From: Hippea sp. KM1
Lineage (GTDB): Bacteria > Campylobacterota_A > Desulfurellia > Desulfurellales > Hippeaceae
Direction of reading: 5' to 3'
Assembly: GCF_000526195.1 (NCBI RefSeq)
Contig: NZ_JAFP01000001.1
Span: 1,090,001 to 1,154,000, forward strand
DNA: 64,000 bases
The notes under the pieces are model-generated. The model was not told the DNA's origin, did not search any database, and was given only the letters and a program-made list of their open reading frames with translations. Below, piece by piece: positions 1-9,287 of the stretch. The stretch's first letter is position 1. Every line of letters starts with the position of its first letter. A program made the position numbers and the translations under genes.

Positions 1-845
1 CCGCTTTTTGGATGTCTAAAGCCCAAAACAAAAGCATGGAGGGCCTGTCTTTTGATTCCCCTTAAAGCTCCACCATAAACGGCATCTCCCACAAGCGGAC
101 AAGCCAAGTATTTCATATGAACCCTTATCTGATGTGTCCTGCCTGTTTGTAATTTAAACATAACCACATCATAGTTTTCAAGTCTTTTTAAGAGCTTGTA
201 AAATGTAATCGCCTCTTTACCCTTCTCAACCACAGCAAACAGCTTTCTATTCTTAGGGTGCCTGCCTATGGGCTTTTCTATCCTGCCACTGCCCTCTTTT
301 AAGTGGCAACTCACAACGCCTATATACCTCCTTTCGATGTAGTGCTCAAAGAACTGCCTGGCAAGGAAGAAGTGCGCCTTATCGTTTTTGGCAAGCACTA
401 TAACACCGCTTGTGTCCTTATCTATCCTGTGCACCACACCACCCCTCAACGGTGCACCTATATTGGACAGACCCACCCCCTTATACCTCAAAGCAGAGAC
501 AACGCTAACATCCTCACACCCAGCCCCCGGATGCACAACGATACCTGCGGGTTTTTCAACCACAACGATATCGTCATCCTCGAACAAGATGTTTATAGGG
601 GCATCCTTGGGCTCTATTCTATTATCCCTTGGCGGGGGTATGGTTATGCTCAGACAATCGTTTGCCTTCAACCTATAGCTTTTAGGAACAACCCTATCAC
701 ATACCCTTATTAGCCCTTCCTTTATGTAATTCTGTATCTGGTTTCTGGGTATGTCTAAAATATCCGAGATAACCTTATCTATCCTCTGATTGAGGTAAAC
801 CCCTTCGATTCTTTCGATGTATATCTCATTGGATTGCATTTTCAT
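1..845 (-). CDS. rluD: RluD-family 23S rRNA pseudouridine synthase (3' end beyond window)
   Basis: Converts specific uridines of 23S rRNA to pseudouridine. Translation from the ATG at 845 (or the in-frame ATG at 839) gives an N-terminal S4 RNA-binding domain (about residues 16-65). The catalytic domain follows, with the family motif GGVVHRIDKDTSG carrying the catalytic Asp, then GRTHQIRVH and PLVGDAVYGG. About 281 codons are visible and the C-terminus runs off the left edge. The start overlaps the 3' end of the PBP1A gene by about 20 bp, so the two are probably co-transcribed. No strong Shine-Dalgarno decides between the two starts. The Rlu type is inferred; RluD or a close paralogue fits best. 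Confidence 0.93.
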   Translation of the reverse strand, partial: MKMQSNEIYIERIEGVYLNQRIDKVISDILDIPRNQIQNYIKEGLIRVCDRVVPKSYRLKANDCLSITIPPPRDNRIEPKDAPINILFEDDDIVVVEKPAGIVVHPGAGCEDVSVVSALRYKGVGLSNIGAPLRGGVVHRIDKDTSGVIVLAKNDKAHFFLARQFFEHYIERRYIGVVSCHLKEGSGRIEKPIGRHPKNRKLFAVVEKGKEAITFYKLLKRLENYDVVMFKLQTGRTHQIRVHMKYLACPLVGDAVYGGALRGIKRQALHAFVLGFRHPKS

Positions 846-2778
846 AGAGCTGTTGAATGGTTGGTTTGGTGGTCTGTAGTTCTTCGGGATTTTCTGGCGG
901 TGAGTTAACCATATCGACAATATCCTTTGTTATGCCTTTAGGTATAGGGAAATCCTTAACGGGCTCTCCCTCTAAGGCATTGGACATAAACTTTATCCAT
1001 ATAGGCAGAGCCGCCCTGGCTCCGGTGGCACCCTTAAATATCATGCGATTATCGTCATAACCCACCCAAACACCACAGACAAGATCGGGGGAATAACCTA
1101 TAAACCACGCATCCCTGTAATTGTTCGTTGTGCCGGTTTTGCCAGCTAACGGCCTTTTTATCACCCTTGCCGCCCTGCCTGTGCCATAGAGTATAACATT
1201 TCTAAGCATGCCGGTTAGGATATACCCATCCACATCGTCAAAAACCCTTCTCAGCCTGGGCTTTGCCCTGTATATAACCCTTCCGTATTTATCAACTATC
1301 TTGGTTATAAATATAGGCTCTGGAAGGAGGCCGTAATTATCAAAAGCAGCATAGGCCCTTACCATCTCTATGGGTTTTACACTCAAAGAGCCCAACGCTA
1401 TGGATAAATTGTGCGGTATCTTCTCTCTTATGCCCAGCTGATGCGCCATGCTTATGACATTACCTATCCCGACACTATTCAATAGGTTTATGGTTGCCAC
1501 ATTAACCGAATGCGCCAATGCATACTTAAGCGTTACGGTGCCATGGAAAACCCTCTCATAGTTCTGCGGCCTCCACTCCTTACCATTAAACCTGAATACA
1601 ATAGGCATATCGGCAATGGTATCATCGGGCAGATACCCTTCGGTCAAAGCGGTCAGGTAAATTATCGGTTTAAAGGAACTGCCGGGCTGCCTTCTTGCCT
1701 GCAACGCCCTGTTGAATTGACTCTTTGAGTAATCAAAACCGCCAATTAACGCCTTAATGTATCCGGTTTTAGGATCCATAGCGATCAAGGCCGCCTGCAG
1801 GCCGTCGTATCTCTTCTTTATGGATAATATACCGCTCTTTACGGCTATGAACGCAAAACGCTGCAGATTTGTATCCAGGGTTGTATACACATTCAGTCCG
1901 CTTTTGTAAACGATCTCCTCACCGTATTTATCTATCAACCAACTCCTGATGTAATCGGTAAAATACGGGGCAACGATAAGACCAAACAGATTGGCAGAGG
2001 GCTTCCTTAAGACTATCTTCGCATTCATAGCCCTTTTATATTGAGAGAGGTTTATAAAATGGTTCTCATACATCCTTCTTAGAACATATATCGTTCTTTT
2101 TCTTGCCCTTTTGGGGTGTTTGTATGGATTGTAATAACTCGGTGCAGCCACAAGGCCTGCAAGCATGGCAGATTCGCTTATTGTTAAATCCTTTGCGTGC
2201 TTATCGAAGTATGTTCGTGCTGCTGCCTCAACGCCCCAGGCGCCATCGCCAAAATAGACCGTATTTAGATAAAGCTGAAGAATCTCATCTTTACTCATCT
2301 CCTTTTCTATCCTGTATGCCAATATTATCTCCTTAACCTTTCTATCAATGGTTCTTGCTGGCGTCAAATATACATTCTTGACAAGCTGCTGCGTTATGGT
2401 GCTTCCACCCTGAACTATTTTGCCCTTTACCACATCAACAATCAAAGCCCTTGCAATACCAACCAAATCTATTGCTCCATGCTCATAGAACCTTGCATCC
2501 TCTGCAGCTAAAATGGCATACCTCATCCAGGGGGAAACATCCTTAAGCTTCACGGGAATCCTGTTTTGCAGTCCAAACTTGGCTATGAGCTTACCATCGG
2601 CAGAGTAAACCTTGGTAGGCAAGGGCAGCATCTTTACACTAATGGCCTTATTGAAATCCTTTTTAACGCTCATATAGACCGACCCGAAATAGACAAAACC
2701 CGCAACCAGACCTATAAGTATGACCGCAGATATCAAACCCAAAAACAGCTTAAAGACGGCTTTAAAGAATCCCCTCAT
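826..2778 (-). CDS. mrcA: Penicillin-binding protein 1A (bifunctional transglycosylase/transpeptidase)
   Basis: Class A PBP that polymerises and cross-links peptidoglycan on the outer face of the inner membrane. The 650-residue protein has an N-terminal membrane anchor (about 8-32). The GT51 domain carries the AEDARFYEHG motif with its catalytic Glu, and GGSTITQQLVKN. The transpeptidase domain has the active-site SSFK (in QPGSSFKP) and KTGTTN. The length is a little short for PBP1A (about 700-850), with no obvious OB insert. The ATG at 2778 overlaps the stop of the upstream TPR gene, so the two are translationally coupled. Confidence 0.95.
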   Translation of the reverse strand: MRGFFKAVFKLFLGLISAVILIGLVAGFVYFGSVYMSVKKDFNKAISVKMLPLPTKVYSADGKLIAKFGLQNRIPVKLKDVSPWMRYAILAAEDARFYEHGAIDLVGIARALIVDVVKGKIVQGGSTITQQLVKNVYLTPARTIDRKVKEIILAYRIEKEMSKDEILQLYLNTVYFGDGAWGVEAAARTYFDKHAKDLTISESAMLAGLVAAPSYYNPYKHPKRARKRTIYVLRRMYENHFINLSQYKRAMNAKIVLRKPSANLFGLIVAPYFTDYIRSWLIDKYGEEIVYKSGLNVYTTLDTNLQRFAFIAVKSGILSIKKRYDGLQAALIAMDPKTGYIKALIGGFDYSKSQFNRALQARRQPGSSFKPIIYLTALTEGYLPDDTIADMPIVFRFNGKEWRPQNYERVFHGTVTLKYALAHSVNVATINLLNSVGIGNVISMAHQLGIREKIPHNLSIALGSLSVKPIEMVRAYAAFDNYGLLPEPIFITKIVDKYGRVIYRAKPRLRRVFDDVDGYILTGMLRNVILYGTGRAARVIKRPLAGKTGTTNNYRDAWFIGYSPDLVCGVWVGYDDNRMIFKGATGARAALPIWIKFMSNALEGEPVKDFPIPKGITKDIVDMVNSPPENPEELQTTKPTIQQLYENAIQ

Positions 2779-5018
2779 CTTTTCAACCTTATATCGTAAG
2801 ATAAGAACACATCCGTATTAAACCAGGCAAGCTTGGCCTTCTTTTTGAGTATTATCTTCAGGTAGTATTTTACACCAACCAGGCTCCCCTTAAAGGCCTG
2901 TATGATAGCCTTGGCCACATAAGCGTTATAGAAGTTGGCCCCTTTTAGAATCGATTTGGTAAAGAAGTTGTCGGCAATCTCCGGATAGCCACTCAAAAGA
3001 TAGGCTATGCCCAATTTGTAATAATCCTCAGCCGTATACACCTTTATGTTATACATCGCCTTATAGGCCTTAGACGGCTCGTTGTTCAAAAGATACATGG
3101 TGGCCATAAGCCTCTTCATGTAATCATTGTCGTAATGCTTAAAGAAATACTCGCATACGCCAACCAGGCTGTCGGTATCCCAGTTTAGGTGTATACTCCT
3201 TTCAAAGGGCTTTTCTATGGACAGGTAATCCAGATCCTCATTTAAGGAGGCCTCAAACAACAAAAAGACCCTCTTCTGAGACTCGCTCAGCTGCTTAAGC
3301 CTCTCCCTATTGAAATTCAGTCTGTCTATGATATAGTCGGCAAACAGCGAAAGGTCTTTCAACTTATCCTGCGCCTGATAGTCCAGCGACTTAAGCCTCT
3401 GTGAGAAGCTGTTGAGATACTTCATTGCATCCATATGTTTGCCTTCCATCTGCTTAATTATGAACATACCCAAATAGGGCAATGGGAACATCGGATAGCC
3501 CGATGTCAGCTGAATCAGCATATCCTTGGCTGTGGCCAAATCGTGGTTTTTTAGGCTCATTATGGCAACATCGTATATAAGCAGGGGGTTTGTCGGGGAT
3601 TTTTTTAAGGCCATCTTGTAATACTTAAGGGATTTTGCATAATCACCTACAGCGTAATACTTACTCGCATACTGACTTAAAAGCACAGCCTCAGAGAACG
3701 AGGCGGCCTTGGAGAACTCCTTGGCTGCATCCTCAGTCAGACCGAGGCTCTGATATACCAATCCCAGCTTTATATTTGGATTTGCCTTCTCAGGCAGAAG
3801 CCCCACAGGCTTTAGATACATATTGAGAACCTCTGCAGCCATCATAAAGTTGAAGTTCGATCGGATAGAGAAGCTCTTTATATTTAGCGGTGAAGATATG
3901 GATGGGATTATCTCAAAACGCCTATAGCAGGCCTCAAAATAATCCTTATTGAGCGATAAAAACCTGCTTGCCGCATCAAACTTCGAATCCCTAAATAAAA
4001 GAAAGAACGCCAGATAGTTCTTACACGGTATCCGCTCTATGTCCATGTAATACATCTTGGGTATGAGCTTTAGGGCTGATTTGTATTGACTATTCTGTGT
4101 ATAGATTAGCGATGTGTTGTAATATACACTGCCCATTGGATAGAGCCTTAAGGCTTTAGAAAAGTACATCAGGGCCTTTTCGGGCTGATTGTTTTTTAGG
4201 TAATAGTCGCCTGCTAAGGATAAAAGCAGGGGCGAATCTGGATACCTGTTTAATAAACCCAAAGCCGCCGTTGCATCGTTGTTCTTTACAAAGTCGTAAT
4301 AGGCCTTCATAAGAACCACATCTTCATCATCGAGCCCTTTGCTCTTTAGGGTGTTTATCATATCCAAGGCCTTATCGTATTCCTTCTGCGCCATATAGAT
4401 CCTGAACAGGTTTACATAACCGTTTATGTAATTGGGATTGTTGTGTATGGCCAATATTAGATAGTTTCTGGTTTTATCAAACAGATACTCCTTCGCCTTT
4501 TCAACCTCACCCATCTGCAGATATATGTAAGCCATGCCGTAATACGATATATACAAATCAACCGTCGCCTGCTTTAGCTGTTTCAAGGCTTCTTTGTATT
4601 TACCCTCCTGTTGCAGCCTCATTGCATTGATGAAATGGACATCAACGATGGGGTTGTATGCAACAGGGCCCTTGGGCTTGGGTTTGGGCTTAGGCTTTGG
4701 TTTGGGTTTTGGTTGTTCTATCTTTTTTTCTATTTTTTTCTGTTTTGGCGGGCTCTTTTTGTGAAAAACAAAAAAGAGTGCTAAAGCGACCACAACCACA
4801 ACGGCCGCTATAGCACCCCCATAAAGCAGAAGTTTACTCTTCTTAGGCCCTTGCTCTTCCTCTTGTTGCTCTTGTTCTTCCCCTTCTAAATCCTGTTCAA
4901 CCTCTTCCTCTTGAGGCGGCTGCTCAGTCTCCTGACTCTCTTCCTCATCCTCAATTATTATAACCTCTTCATCACTATCTGTCTGGTTCTCTTCCTTTAG
5001 CTTGTCTTCATCAGCCAT
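2775..5018 (-). CDS. Membrane-anchored TPR-repeat protein
   Basis: Unnamed protein of 747 residues. Residues 1-56 are extremely Glu/Gln rich. One transmembrane segment (about 63-85) is followed by a Lys-Pro repeat linker (about 103-116). The rest is helical tetratricopeptide-type repeats, recognisable from recurring A-x-x-Y/F and P-x-x-P-L patterns such as EKALMYFSKALRLYP and AKEFSKAASFSEAV. The architecture suggests an acidic cytoplasmic tail and a periplasmic TPR scaffold. The upstream position, overlapping the PBP1A gene, suggests a role in envelope assembly, but that is inference. The Lys-Pro linker resembles TonB-type periplasm-spanning linkers. No catalytic motif is seen. Confidence 0.8.
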   Translation of the reverse strand: MADEDKLKEENQTDSDEEVIIIEDEEESQETEQPPQEEEVEQDLEGEEQEQQEEEQGPKKSKLLLYGGAIAAVVVVVALALFFVFHKKSPPKQKKIEKKIEQPKPKPKPKPKPKPKGPVAYNPIVDVHFINAMRLQQEGKYKEALKQLKQATVDLYISYYGMAYIYLQMGEVEKAKEYLFDKTRNYLILAIHNNPNYINGYVNLFRIYMAQKEYDKALDMINTLKSKGLDDEDVVLMKAYYDFVKNNDATAALGLLNRYPDSPLLLSLAGDYYLKNNQPEKALMYFSKALRLYPMGSVYYNTSLIYTQNSQYKSALKLIPKMYYMDIERIPCKNYLAFFLLFRDSKFDAASRFLSLNKDYFEACYRRFEIIPSISSPLNIKSFSIRSNFNFMMAAEVLNMYLKPVGLLPEKANPNIKLGLVYQSLGLTEDAAKEFSKAASFSEAVLLSQYASKYYAVGDYAKSLKYYKMALKKSPTNPLLIYDVAIMSLKNHDLATAKDMLIQLTSGYPMFPLPYLGMFIIKQMEGKHMDAMKYLNSFSQRLKSLDYQAQDKLKDLSLFADYIIDRLNFNRERLKQLSESQKRVFLLFEASLNEDLDYLSIEKPFERSIHLNWDTDSLVGVCEYFFKHYDNDYMKRLMATMYLLNNEPSKAYKAMYNIKVYTAEDYYKLGIAYLLSGYPEIADNFFTKSILKGANFYNAYVAKAIIQAFKGSLVGVKYYLKIILKKKAKLAWFNTDVFLSYDIRLKR

Positions 5019-5020
5019 AA

Positions 5021-6223
5021 TTATTTAATCTTCTTAACAAACTCCTCCAACCTCTTTACGCCCTCTTTGAGGTTGTCCAGACTTGTGGCAAAAGAGAACC
5101 TCATAAACCTATCATCACCGAAGGCAATACCCGGCACAACGGCTATTAGAGCATGCTCCAACAGAAGCTCTGCAAACTTCATAGAACCCGTAATCTTTTC
5201 ACCCTCATACTCCCTTCCAAAGAAGGCCGAGATGTTGGGGAATACATAGAAGGCGCCCTTGGGTTTGAAGCAGGTTATACCATCTATGTTGTTTAAGGCC
5301 TCAACTATAAAGTTTCTCCTCTCCTCAAACTTAACCCTCATCTTCTCGACGCTATCCTGAGGACCCCTTAAAGCCTCTAAGGCGGCCATCTGGGCTATAG
5401 ATGTGGGATTTGAGGTGCTCTGGGATTGCAACTTTATCATAGCCGCTATAACATCCTTATCGCCGCAGGTATATCCGATTCTCCAACCTGTCATGGAGTA
5501 TGTTTTGCTTATACCGTTTACAACCAGCGTTCTCTCGTATGCGTAATCGGAGAGTCTTGCTATACTGATAGGATCGTATCCATCAAAAACAATATCCTCA
5601 TAGATCTCATCAGAAATTATCCAGAGATCGTGTTTTTCGGCCAGCTTGGCAATAAACTCCAGATCCTCCTTTTCGTATGTTGCCCCGGTCGGATTGGACG
5701 GGTTGTTCAAAAGGATCATCTTTGTATTTGGTGTAATGGCCTTCTCCCAATCCTCAGGTGTCGGTATAAACCCATTCTCCTCTTTTGTCTCTATAATAAC
5801 AGGCTTTGCACCAACATACTTTGCTATCGCCTCATAGGTAACCCAGTAAGGCGCAGGTATGATTATCTCATCGCCTTCCTCAAGCATAACAGCGGCTATG
5901 TTGAATAGTGCATGTTTTGCGCCAACGGATATACAGACATTCTCCCTTTTGTAATCCAGGCCGTTTCTCCTTTTCTGCTTCTCAACCACAGCATCCCTGA
6001 GTTCGTTTATTCCACCTGCTGCAGTATACTTGGTAAACCCATCGACCGTTGCTTTGATGGCGGCAATCTTTATGTTGTCGGGCGTATCAAAATCCGGCTC
6101 CCCCGCAGAAAAGCTCAAGACATCCAGCCCAGCAGCGCACAGCTCCTTTGCCTTTGCGCTGATACCAATGGTCATGGAAGGCTCAATCCTGTTGATCCTT
6201 GCATTAAGCTTTGCTTTACTCAT
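5021..6223 (-). CDS. aspC: Aspartate aminotransferase (class I/II, PLP-dependent)
   Basis: Transfers the amino group between aspartate and 2-oxoglutarate in the cytoplasm. The 400-residue protein begins with the typical MSKAKLNARINRIEPS segment. It has the substrate-binding NNPSNPTGATY, the PLP-binding SDEIYEDI and the Schiff-base lysine in NGISKTYSMTGWRIGY. This is the subgroup Ib form found in thermophiles and many non-enteric bacteria. Its start is 1 bp beyond the coaD stop (6224) and its stop lies 3 bp before the TPR gene start, so it belongs to the same run as coaD and rsmD. Related enzymes in this family can also act on prephenate or tyrosine. Confidence 0.93.
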   Translation of the reverse strand: MSKAKLNARINRIEPSMTIGISAKAKELCAAGLDVLSFSAGEPDFDTPDNIKIAAIKATVDGFTKYTAAGGINELRDAVVEKQKRRNGLDYKRENVCISVGAKHALFNIAAVMLEEGDEIIIPAPYWVTYEAIAKYVGAKPVIIETKEENGFIPTPEDWEKAITPNTKMILLNNPSNPTGATYEKEDLEFIAKLAEKHDLWIISDEIYEDIVFDGYDPISIARLSDYAYERTLVVNGISKTYSMTGWRIGYTCGDKDVIAAMIKLQSQSTSNPTSIAQMAALEALRGPQDSVEKMRVKFEERRNFIVEALNNIDGITCFKPKGAFYVFPNISAFFGREYEGEKITGSMKFAELLLEHALIAVVPGIAFGDDRFMRFSFATSLDNLKEGVKRLEEFVKKIK

Positions 6224-6727
6224 CTAACCTCTCCTTTCGGATAATTTTTTTCTCATAGCCTCTATTACAACCTCAGGCACAAACTTTGATATATCGCCGC
6301 CATTAAAAAAGACATCCTTAACTATGGATGAACTCAAGAAGGAGTACTTTATATATGGCATCATGTAAATCATCTCAACCTCTTCATTTAAGCGCCTATT
6401 CATAAAGGCCATCTGCAGCTCATACTCAAAATCAGAAACAGCCCTCAAGCCCCTTACCACAACCTTTGCATTCTCCCTTTTGGCAAAATCCACAAGCAGA
6501 CCCTTTACACCCTCAACCTCAACACCCCATAGCTCCCTATCGGTCTCAACGACCTTCTTTGTAAGCTCAACCCTCTCCTCAAAGCTAAACAACGGCATTT
6601 TACCGGCATTGGTGGCCACCGCCACTATGATCTTATCAAATATCTTCTTGGCCCTTTTGATTATGTCGATATGTCCGTTTGTGATAGGATCAAAGGTTCC
6701 AGGCACCAAAGCTATAACCTCACTCAT
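6224..6727 (-). CDS. coaD: Phosphopantetheine adenylyltransferase
   Basis: Adenylates 4'-phosphopantetheine to dephospho-CoA, the penultimate step of CoA synthesis. The 167-residue length is typical. The nucleotidyltransferase signature GTFDPITNGH (positions 9-18) is intact. RGLRAVSDFEYELQ and the C-terminal YSFLSSSIVKD motif are also present. It overlaps rsmD by 8 bp; rsmD-coaD is a common bacterial pairing. Pantothenate synthesis genes lie about 45 kb away. Confidence 0.97.
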   Translation of the reverse strand: MSEVIALVPGTFDPITNGHIDIIKRAKKIFDKIIVAVATNAGKMPLFSFEERVELTKKVVETDRELWGVEVEGVKGLLVDFAKRENAKVVVRGLRAVSDFEYELQMAFMNRRLNEEVEMIYMMPYIKYSFLSSSIVKDVFFNGGDISKFVPEVVIEAMRKKLSERRG

Positions 6728-7253
6728 CTATCACCCCAAAATAATCTAAAGTATTCTTGCCAAAACTCCTGCTCTTAAAACGCCTAAACTGCCCAAACTC
6801 ACTGTTTATGGGCGATTTCTTATCGTGCTCAACGCACACTATTGCATCCCTATTAACCATATCGAACAATCCCATCAAGAAACCGTCGATCTCAAACGAA
6901 TAAGGCGGATCCACATAGATGACATCGGCCCTTTTTAAGATGGGTTCATCTAAGAATCTAAACGCATCCATTTTAAGCACATCGACATTGTCCATATCCC
7001 TGGTGTTTTTTCTTATCAAATCAACGCTCTCTTTGGCACTATCCACAAAAATAACCCTTTTTGCACCCCTTGAGAGGGCCTCCATGCCTATAGAACCGCT
7101 GCCTGCAAACAGATCGACAAATACGCTGCCCTCTATCACATCCCTCATCGTATCAAAAAAAGATTTCCTGACTATGCTCCTTGTGGGTCTCAGGAATTGG
7201 TTCTTCTTATAATAAAGTTTCTTATATTTTAACTTACCGGCTATTATCCTCAT
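6720..7253 (-). CDS. rsmD: 16S rRNA (guanine966-N2)-methyltransferase
   Basis: SAM-dependent methyltransferase that modifies G966 of 16S rRNA during 30S assembly. The 177-residue protein opens with MRIIAGKLKYKKL and the RPT segment of the family. It has the SAM-binding VFVDLFAGSGSIGMEALSRGA and the catalytic DPPYSF. The start overlaps the end of the U32 peptidase gene and the stop overlaps coaD, forming a tight translational cascade. Confidence 0.96.
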   Translation of the reverse strand: MRIIAGKLKYKKLYYKKNQFLRPTRSIVRKSFFDTMRDVIEGSVFVDLFAGSGSIGMEALSRGAKRVIFVDSAKESVDLIRKNTRDMDNVDVLKMDAFRFLDEPILKRADVIYVDPPYSFEIDGFLMGLFDMVNRDAIVCVEHDKKSPINSEFGQFRRFKSRSFGKNTLDYFGVIDE

Positions 7254-8436
7254 CGCACCTTCTCAATAGACTAAGCTCCTCTAAATCTTCAGGTATCCTA
7301 ATATACAAAATTTCATTGGGATTTCCACACTTTTTTTTGCAACCATTCTCATCCATAAAACCGTCTATGTAAACCCTCTTTATCTGTAAGCTGGACGAAA
7401 AAACCTCATAGTATCCACTCTCCATCCTATCCCTTACGCCTATGAGATAGCTGTCTTTATCCCTTTTTAGCACCACAGCAGAAAATCTACACTTCCTTAT
7501 GTATCCTGAGCTTTCTATATACTGCTTGGGATGGGCAAGATAGAAGCCAAACGAATAGGGCCTGTGGCTAACCTTTTTAAGCTCCTCCATATAGAACGGT
7601 ATCTTCGATTTAAAATCCCCTCCGCTTAATATCGTATCTATAGCATCCCTGTAAACGGCGGTGGTTACGGCCACATAATAGAGACTCTTCATTCTCCCCT
7701 CAATCTTAAAAGAGCTAACACCGGCATCTATCAACCTATCCAATATGGGCAGGGCGCACATATCGTATGAGTTGAATATAAAGCTGCCCTCGGGATGCTC
7801 CTCAACCTCAAACACCTCATTGGGTCTTTTCTGCTCAATGATCTTATACCTCCACCTGCAGCTTTGCGCACAATCCCCACGATTTGCGCTTCTTCCTGTA
7901 AGATAGGCGCTTAAAAAACACCTGCCAGAATACGACATACACATAGCACCGTGAACAAAGGCCTCAAGCTCCACATTGCTGTTCTTCTTAAACTCCTTTA
8001 TATCCTCAAGCGTTAACTCCCTTGCAAGCACAACCCTCTCCACATTAAAATCTTTCAGAAGGTTTGCGGCGGCCGAATTGGTTATATTGGCCTGTGTGCT
8101 TATATGCACGGGTATATCGGTATACCTATTAACCAAAGACAAAACACCCAAATCGGAAACTATAACGGCATCGGGTGGGTATCTGTTTAGAAAATCCAGC
8201 ACCCTTTTTAGATCGTCTAACTCTCTATCGAAGATATATGAATTCAGCGTCAGATAGAGCCTCTTTGAGCGGGACTTTACAAACTCTATCGCCTCTTTGT
8301 ACTCATCAGGGCTCAAATTGGAGGCACGGGAGCGCAAAGAGAAGCTCTTAAGCGCCGTATACACGGCATCAGCACCGTATTCAATGGCAAACTTGAGTTT
8401 CTCTAAATTCCCGGCAGGACTTAAAAGCTCCACCAT
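7234..8436 (-). CDS. U32-family peptidase / tRNA hydroxylation-type protein
   Basis: Member of peptidase family U32 (YegQ/TrhP/RlhA group); these proteins are now linked to tRNA or rRNA hydroxylation rather than proteolysis. The N-terminus is MVELLSPAGNLEKLKFAIEY. The family's cysteine region is visible as SYSGRCFLSAYLTGRSANRGDC with AQSCRWRY, a likely Fe-S ligand set, and KIEGRMKSLYYVA follows. The frame stays open upstream to a TTG at 8475, but that extension reads across the terminator of the preceding gene (8477-8498), so I chose the ATG at 8436. The stop overlaps the rsmD start. The exact substrate is unknown. Confidence 0.88.
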   Translation of the reverse strand: MVELLSPAGNLEKLKFAIEYGADAVYTALKSFSLRSRASNLSPDEYKEAIEFVKSRSKRLYLTLNSYIFDRELDDLKRVLDFLNRYPPDAVIVSDLGVLSLVNRYTDIPVHISTQANITNSAAANLLKDFNVERVVLARELTLEDIKEFKKNSNVELEAFVHGAMCMSYSGRCFLSAYLTGRSANRGDCAQSCRWRYKIIEQKRPNEVFEVEEHPEGSFIFNSYDMCALPILDRLIDAGVSSFKIEGRMKSLYYVAVTTAVYRDAIDTILSGGDFKSKIPFYMEELKKVSHRPYSFGFYLAHPKQYIESSGYIRKCRFSAVVLKRDKDSYLIGVRDRMESGYYEVFSSSLQIKRVYIDGFMDENGCKKKCGNPNEILYIRIPEDLEELSLLRRCDEDNSR

Positions 8437-8476
8437 AACAGGTGGAACTTTACCATCTCTATGCGTTTTTAACAAG

Positions 8477-8498
8477 AAAAAAGGGGCAAAAGCCCCTT
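8477..8498 (-). terminator. Intrinsic terminator of the metallo-hydrolase gene
   Basis: Read on the minus strand, a 7-bp stem AAGGGGC/GCCCCTT with a 4-nt loop is followed at once by a T-rich tract. It lies 5 bp beyond the hydrolase stop (8503). It separates that gene from the U32 peptidase and supports the shorter U32 start. Confidence 0.85.
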
Positions 8499-8502
8499 GG
8501 GT

Positions 8503-9204
8503 CTAAATATCCAAGCTTTCGCCCGGCATTATGGCCTTAACAGCTGCCTTGTCGCCCACAAGCTTAGCAAATTCGTTTGGATCCTGTTTTATCAAATCCC
8601 AGGCCAGATAGTGTATGGGCATAACCATCTTCGGCTTCAAGAACTCAACCGCCTTGGCCGCATCCTCAGGCCCCATAGTGAAGTTATCACCTATCGGCAG
8701 GATGGCCAAATCGATATCCCTCATCTGACCTATAAGCTGCATATCCAAAAACAGACCCGTATCACCCGCATGGTATATCACCTTGCCATCGATCTCTACC
8801 AAGAATCCGCACGGATTGCCCGTATATACAACACCGTCCTCATCGTTTATAACGGCGCTTCCGTGGTGTGCTATGGTGAGCTTTACCCAAAAATCATCGC
8901 TGAACCTGTGAGCCCCTCCTATGTGCATGGGGTGAACATTCTCAACACCCTTTTTGGAGCAGTAATCCACAAGCTCAAAGGGGGCAACGATTGTGGCCTT
9001 CGTTCTTTTTGCTATATCTATGGCATCACCTAAATGATCCCAGTGGCCGTGTGTTAAAAGGATATAATCCACATTAACATCCTCAGGTTTGAATGTCCCC
9101 TCTTTTACATCAGGATTCCCTGTAATGAAAGGATCGATAATAAACTTAGTGTTATTTCCTTCAACCAACACTGCAGCCTGACCTATCCATGTTACCTTCG
9201 GCAT
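8503..9204 (-). CDS. UPF0173-type metal-dependent hydrolase (metallo-beta-lactamase fold)
   Basis: Cytoplasmic metallo-hydrolase of about 233 residues, annotated UPF0173 or L-ascorbate-6-phosphate-lactonase-like in other genomes. The metal site shows as LTHGHWDHLGD (HxHxDH), the later conserved His in MHIGGAHR, YHAGDTGLF and the final MPIHYL. The physiological substrate is not known. The ATG at 9204 is preceded by AGGGAGG at good spacing. A GTG at 9210 overlaps that ribosome-binding site and is rejected. It has its own promoter (9240-9268) and terminator, so it is a one-gene unit set into the division-gene region. Confidence 0.9.
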   Translation of the reverse strand: MPKVTWIGQAAVLVEGNNTKFIIDPFITGNPDVKEGTFKPEDVNVDYILLTHGHWDHLGDAIDIAKRTKATIVAPFELVDYCSKKGVENVHPMHIGGAHRFSDDFWVKLTIAHHGSAVINDEDGVVYTGNPCGFLVEIDGKVIYHAGDTGLFLDMQLIGQMRDIDLAILPIGDNFTMGPEDAAKAVEFLKPKMVMPIHYLAWDLIKQDPNEFAKLVGDKAAVKAIMPGESLDI

Positions 9205-9239
9205 AGGCACCTCCCTTAATTTTTTATTAGACTAAAACA

Positions 9240-9268
9240 ATAATATATTCAACGGCGTGAAATATCAA
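9240..9268 (-). promoter_or_regulatory. Promoter of the metallo-hydrolase gene
   Basis: Minus-strand -35 TTGATA and -10 TATTAT with exactly 17 bp between them. It lies 36 bp upstream of the start codon, in the gap after the ftsI stop. Confidence 0.75.
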
Positions 9269-9287
9269 GTGCTACTTCATTTTTTAG

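Noticed and set aside
303-713. Plus-strand open frames opposite RluD
   Set aside because: The minus strand encodes a clear RluD protein with catalytic motifs; the plus frames have no family features.
8437-8475. Longer U32 peptidase starting at TTG 8475
   Set aside because: The extension begins at the edge of the T-tract of the preceding gene's terminator, lacks a ribosome-binding site, and the family's N-terminus matches the ATG at 8436.
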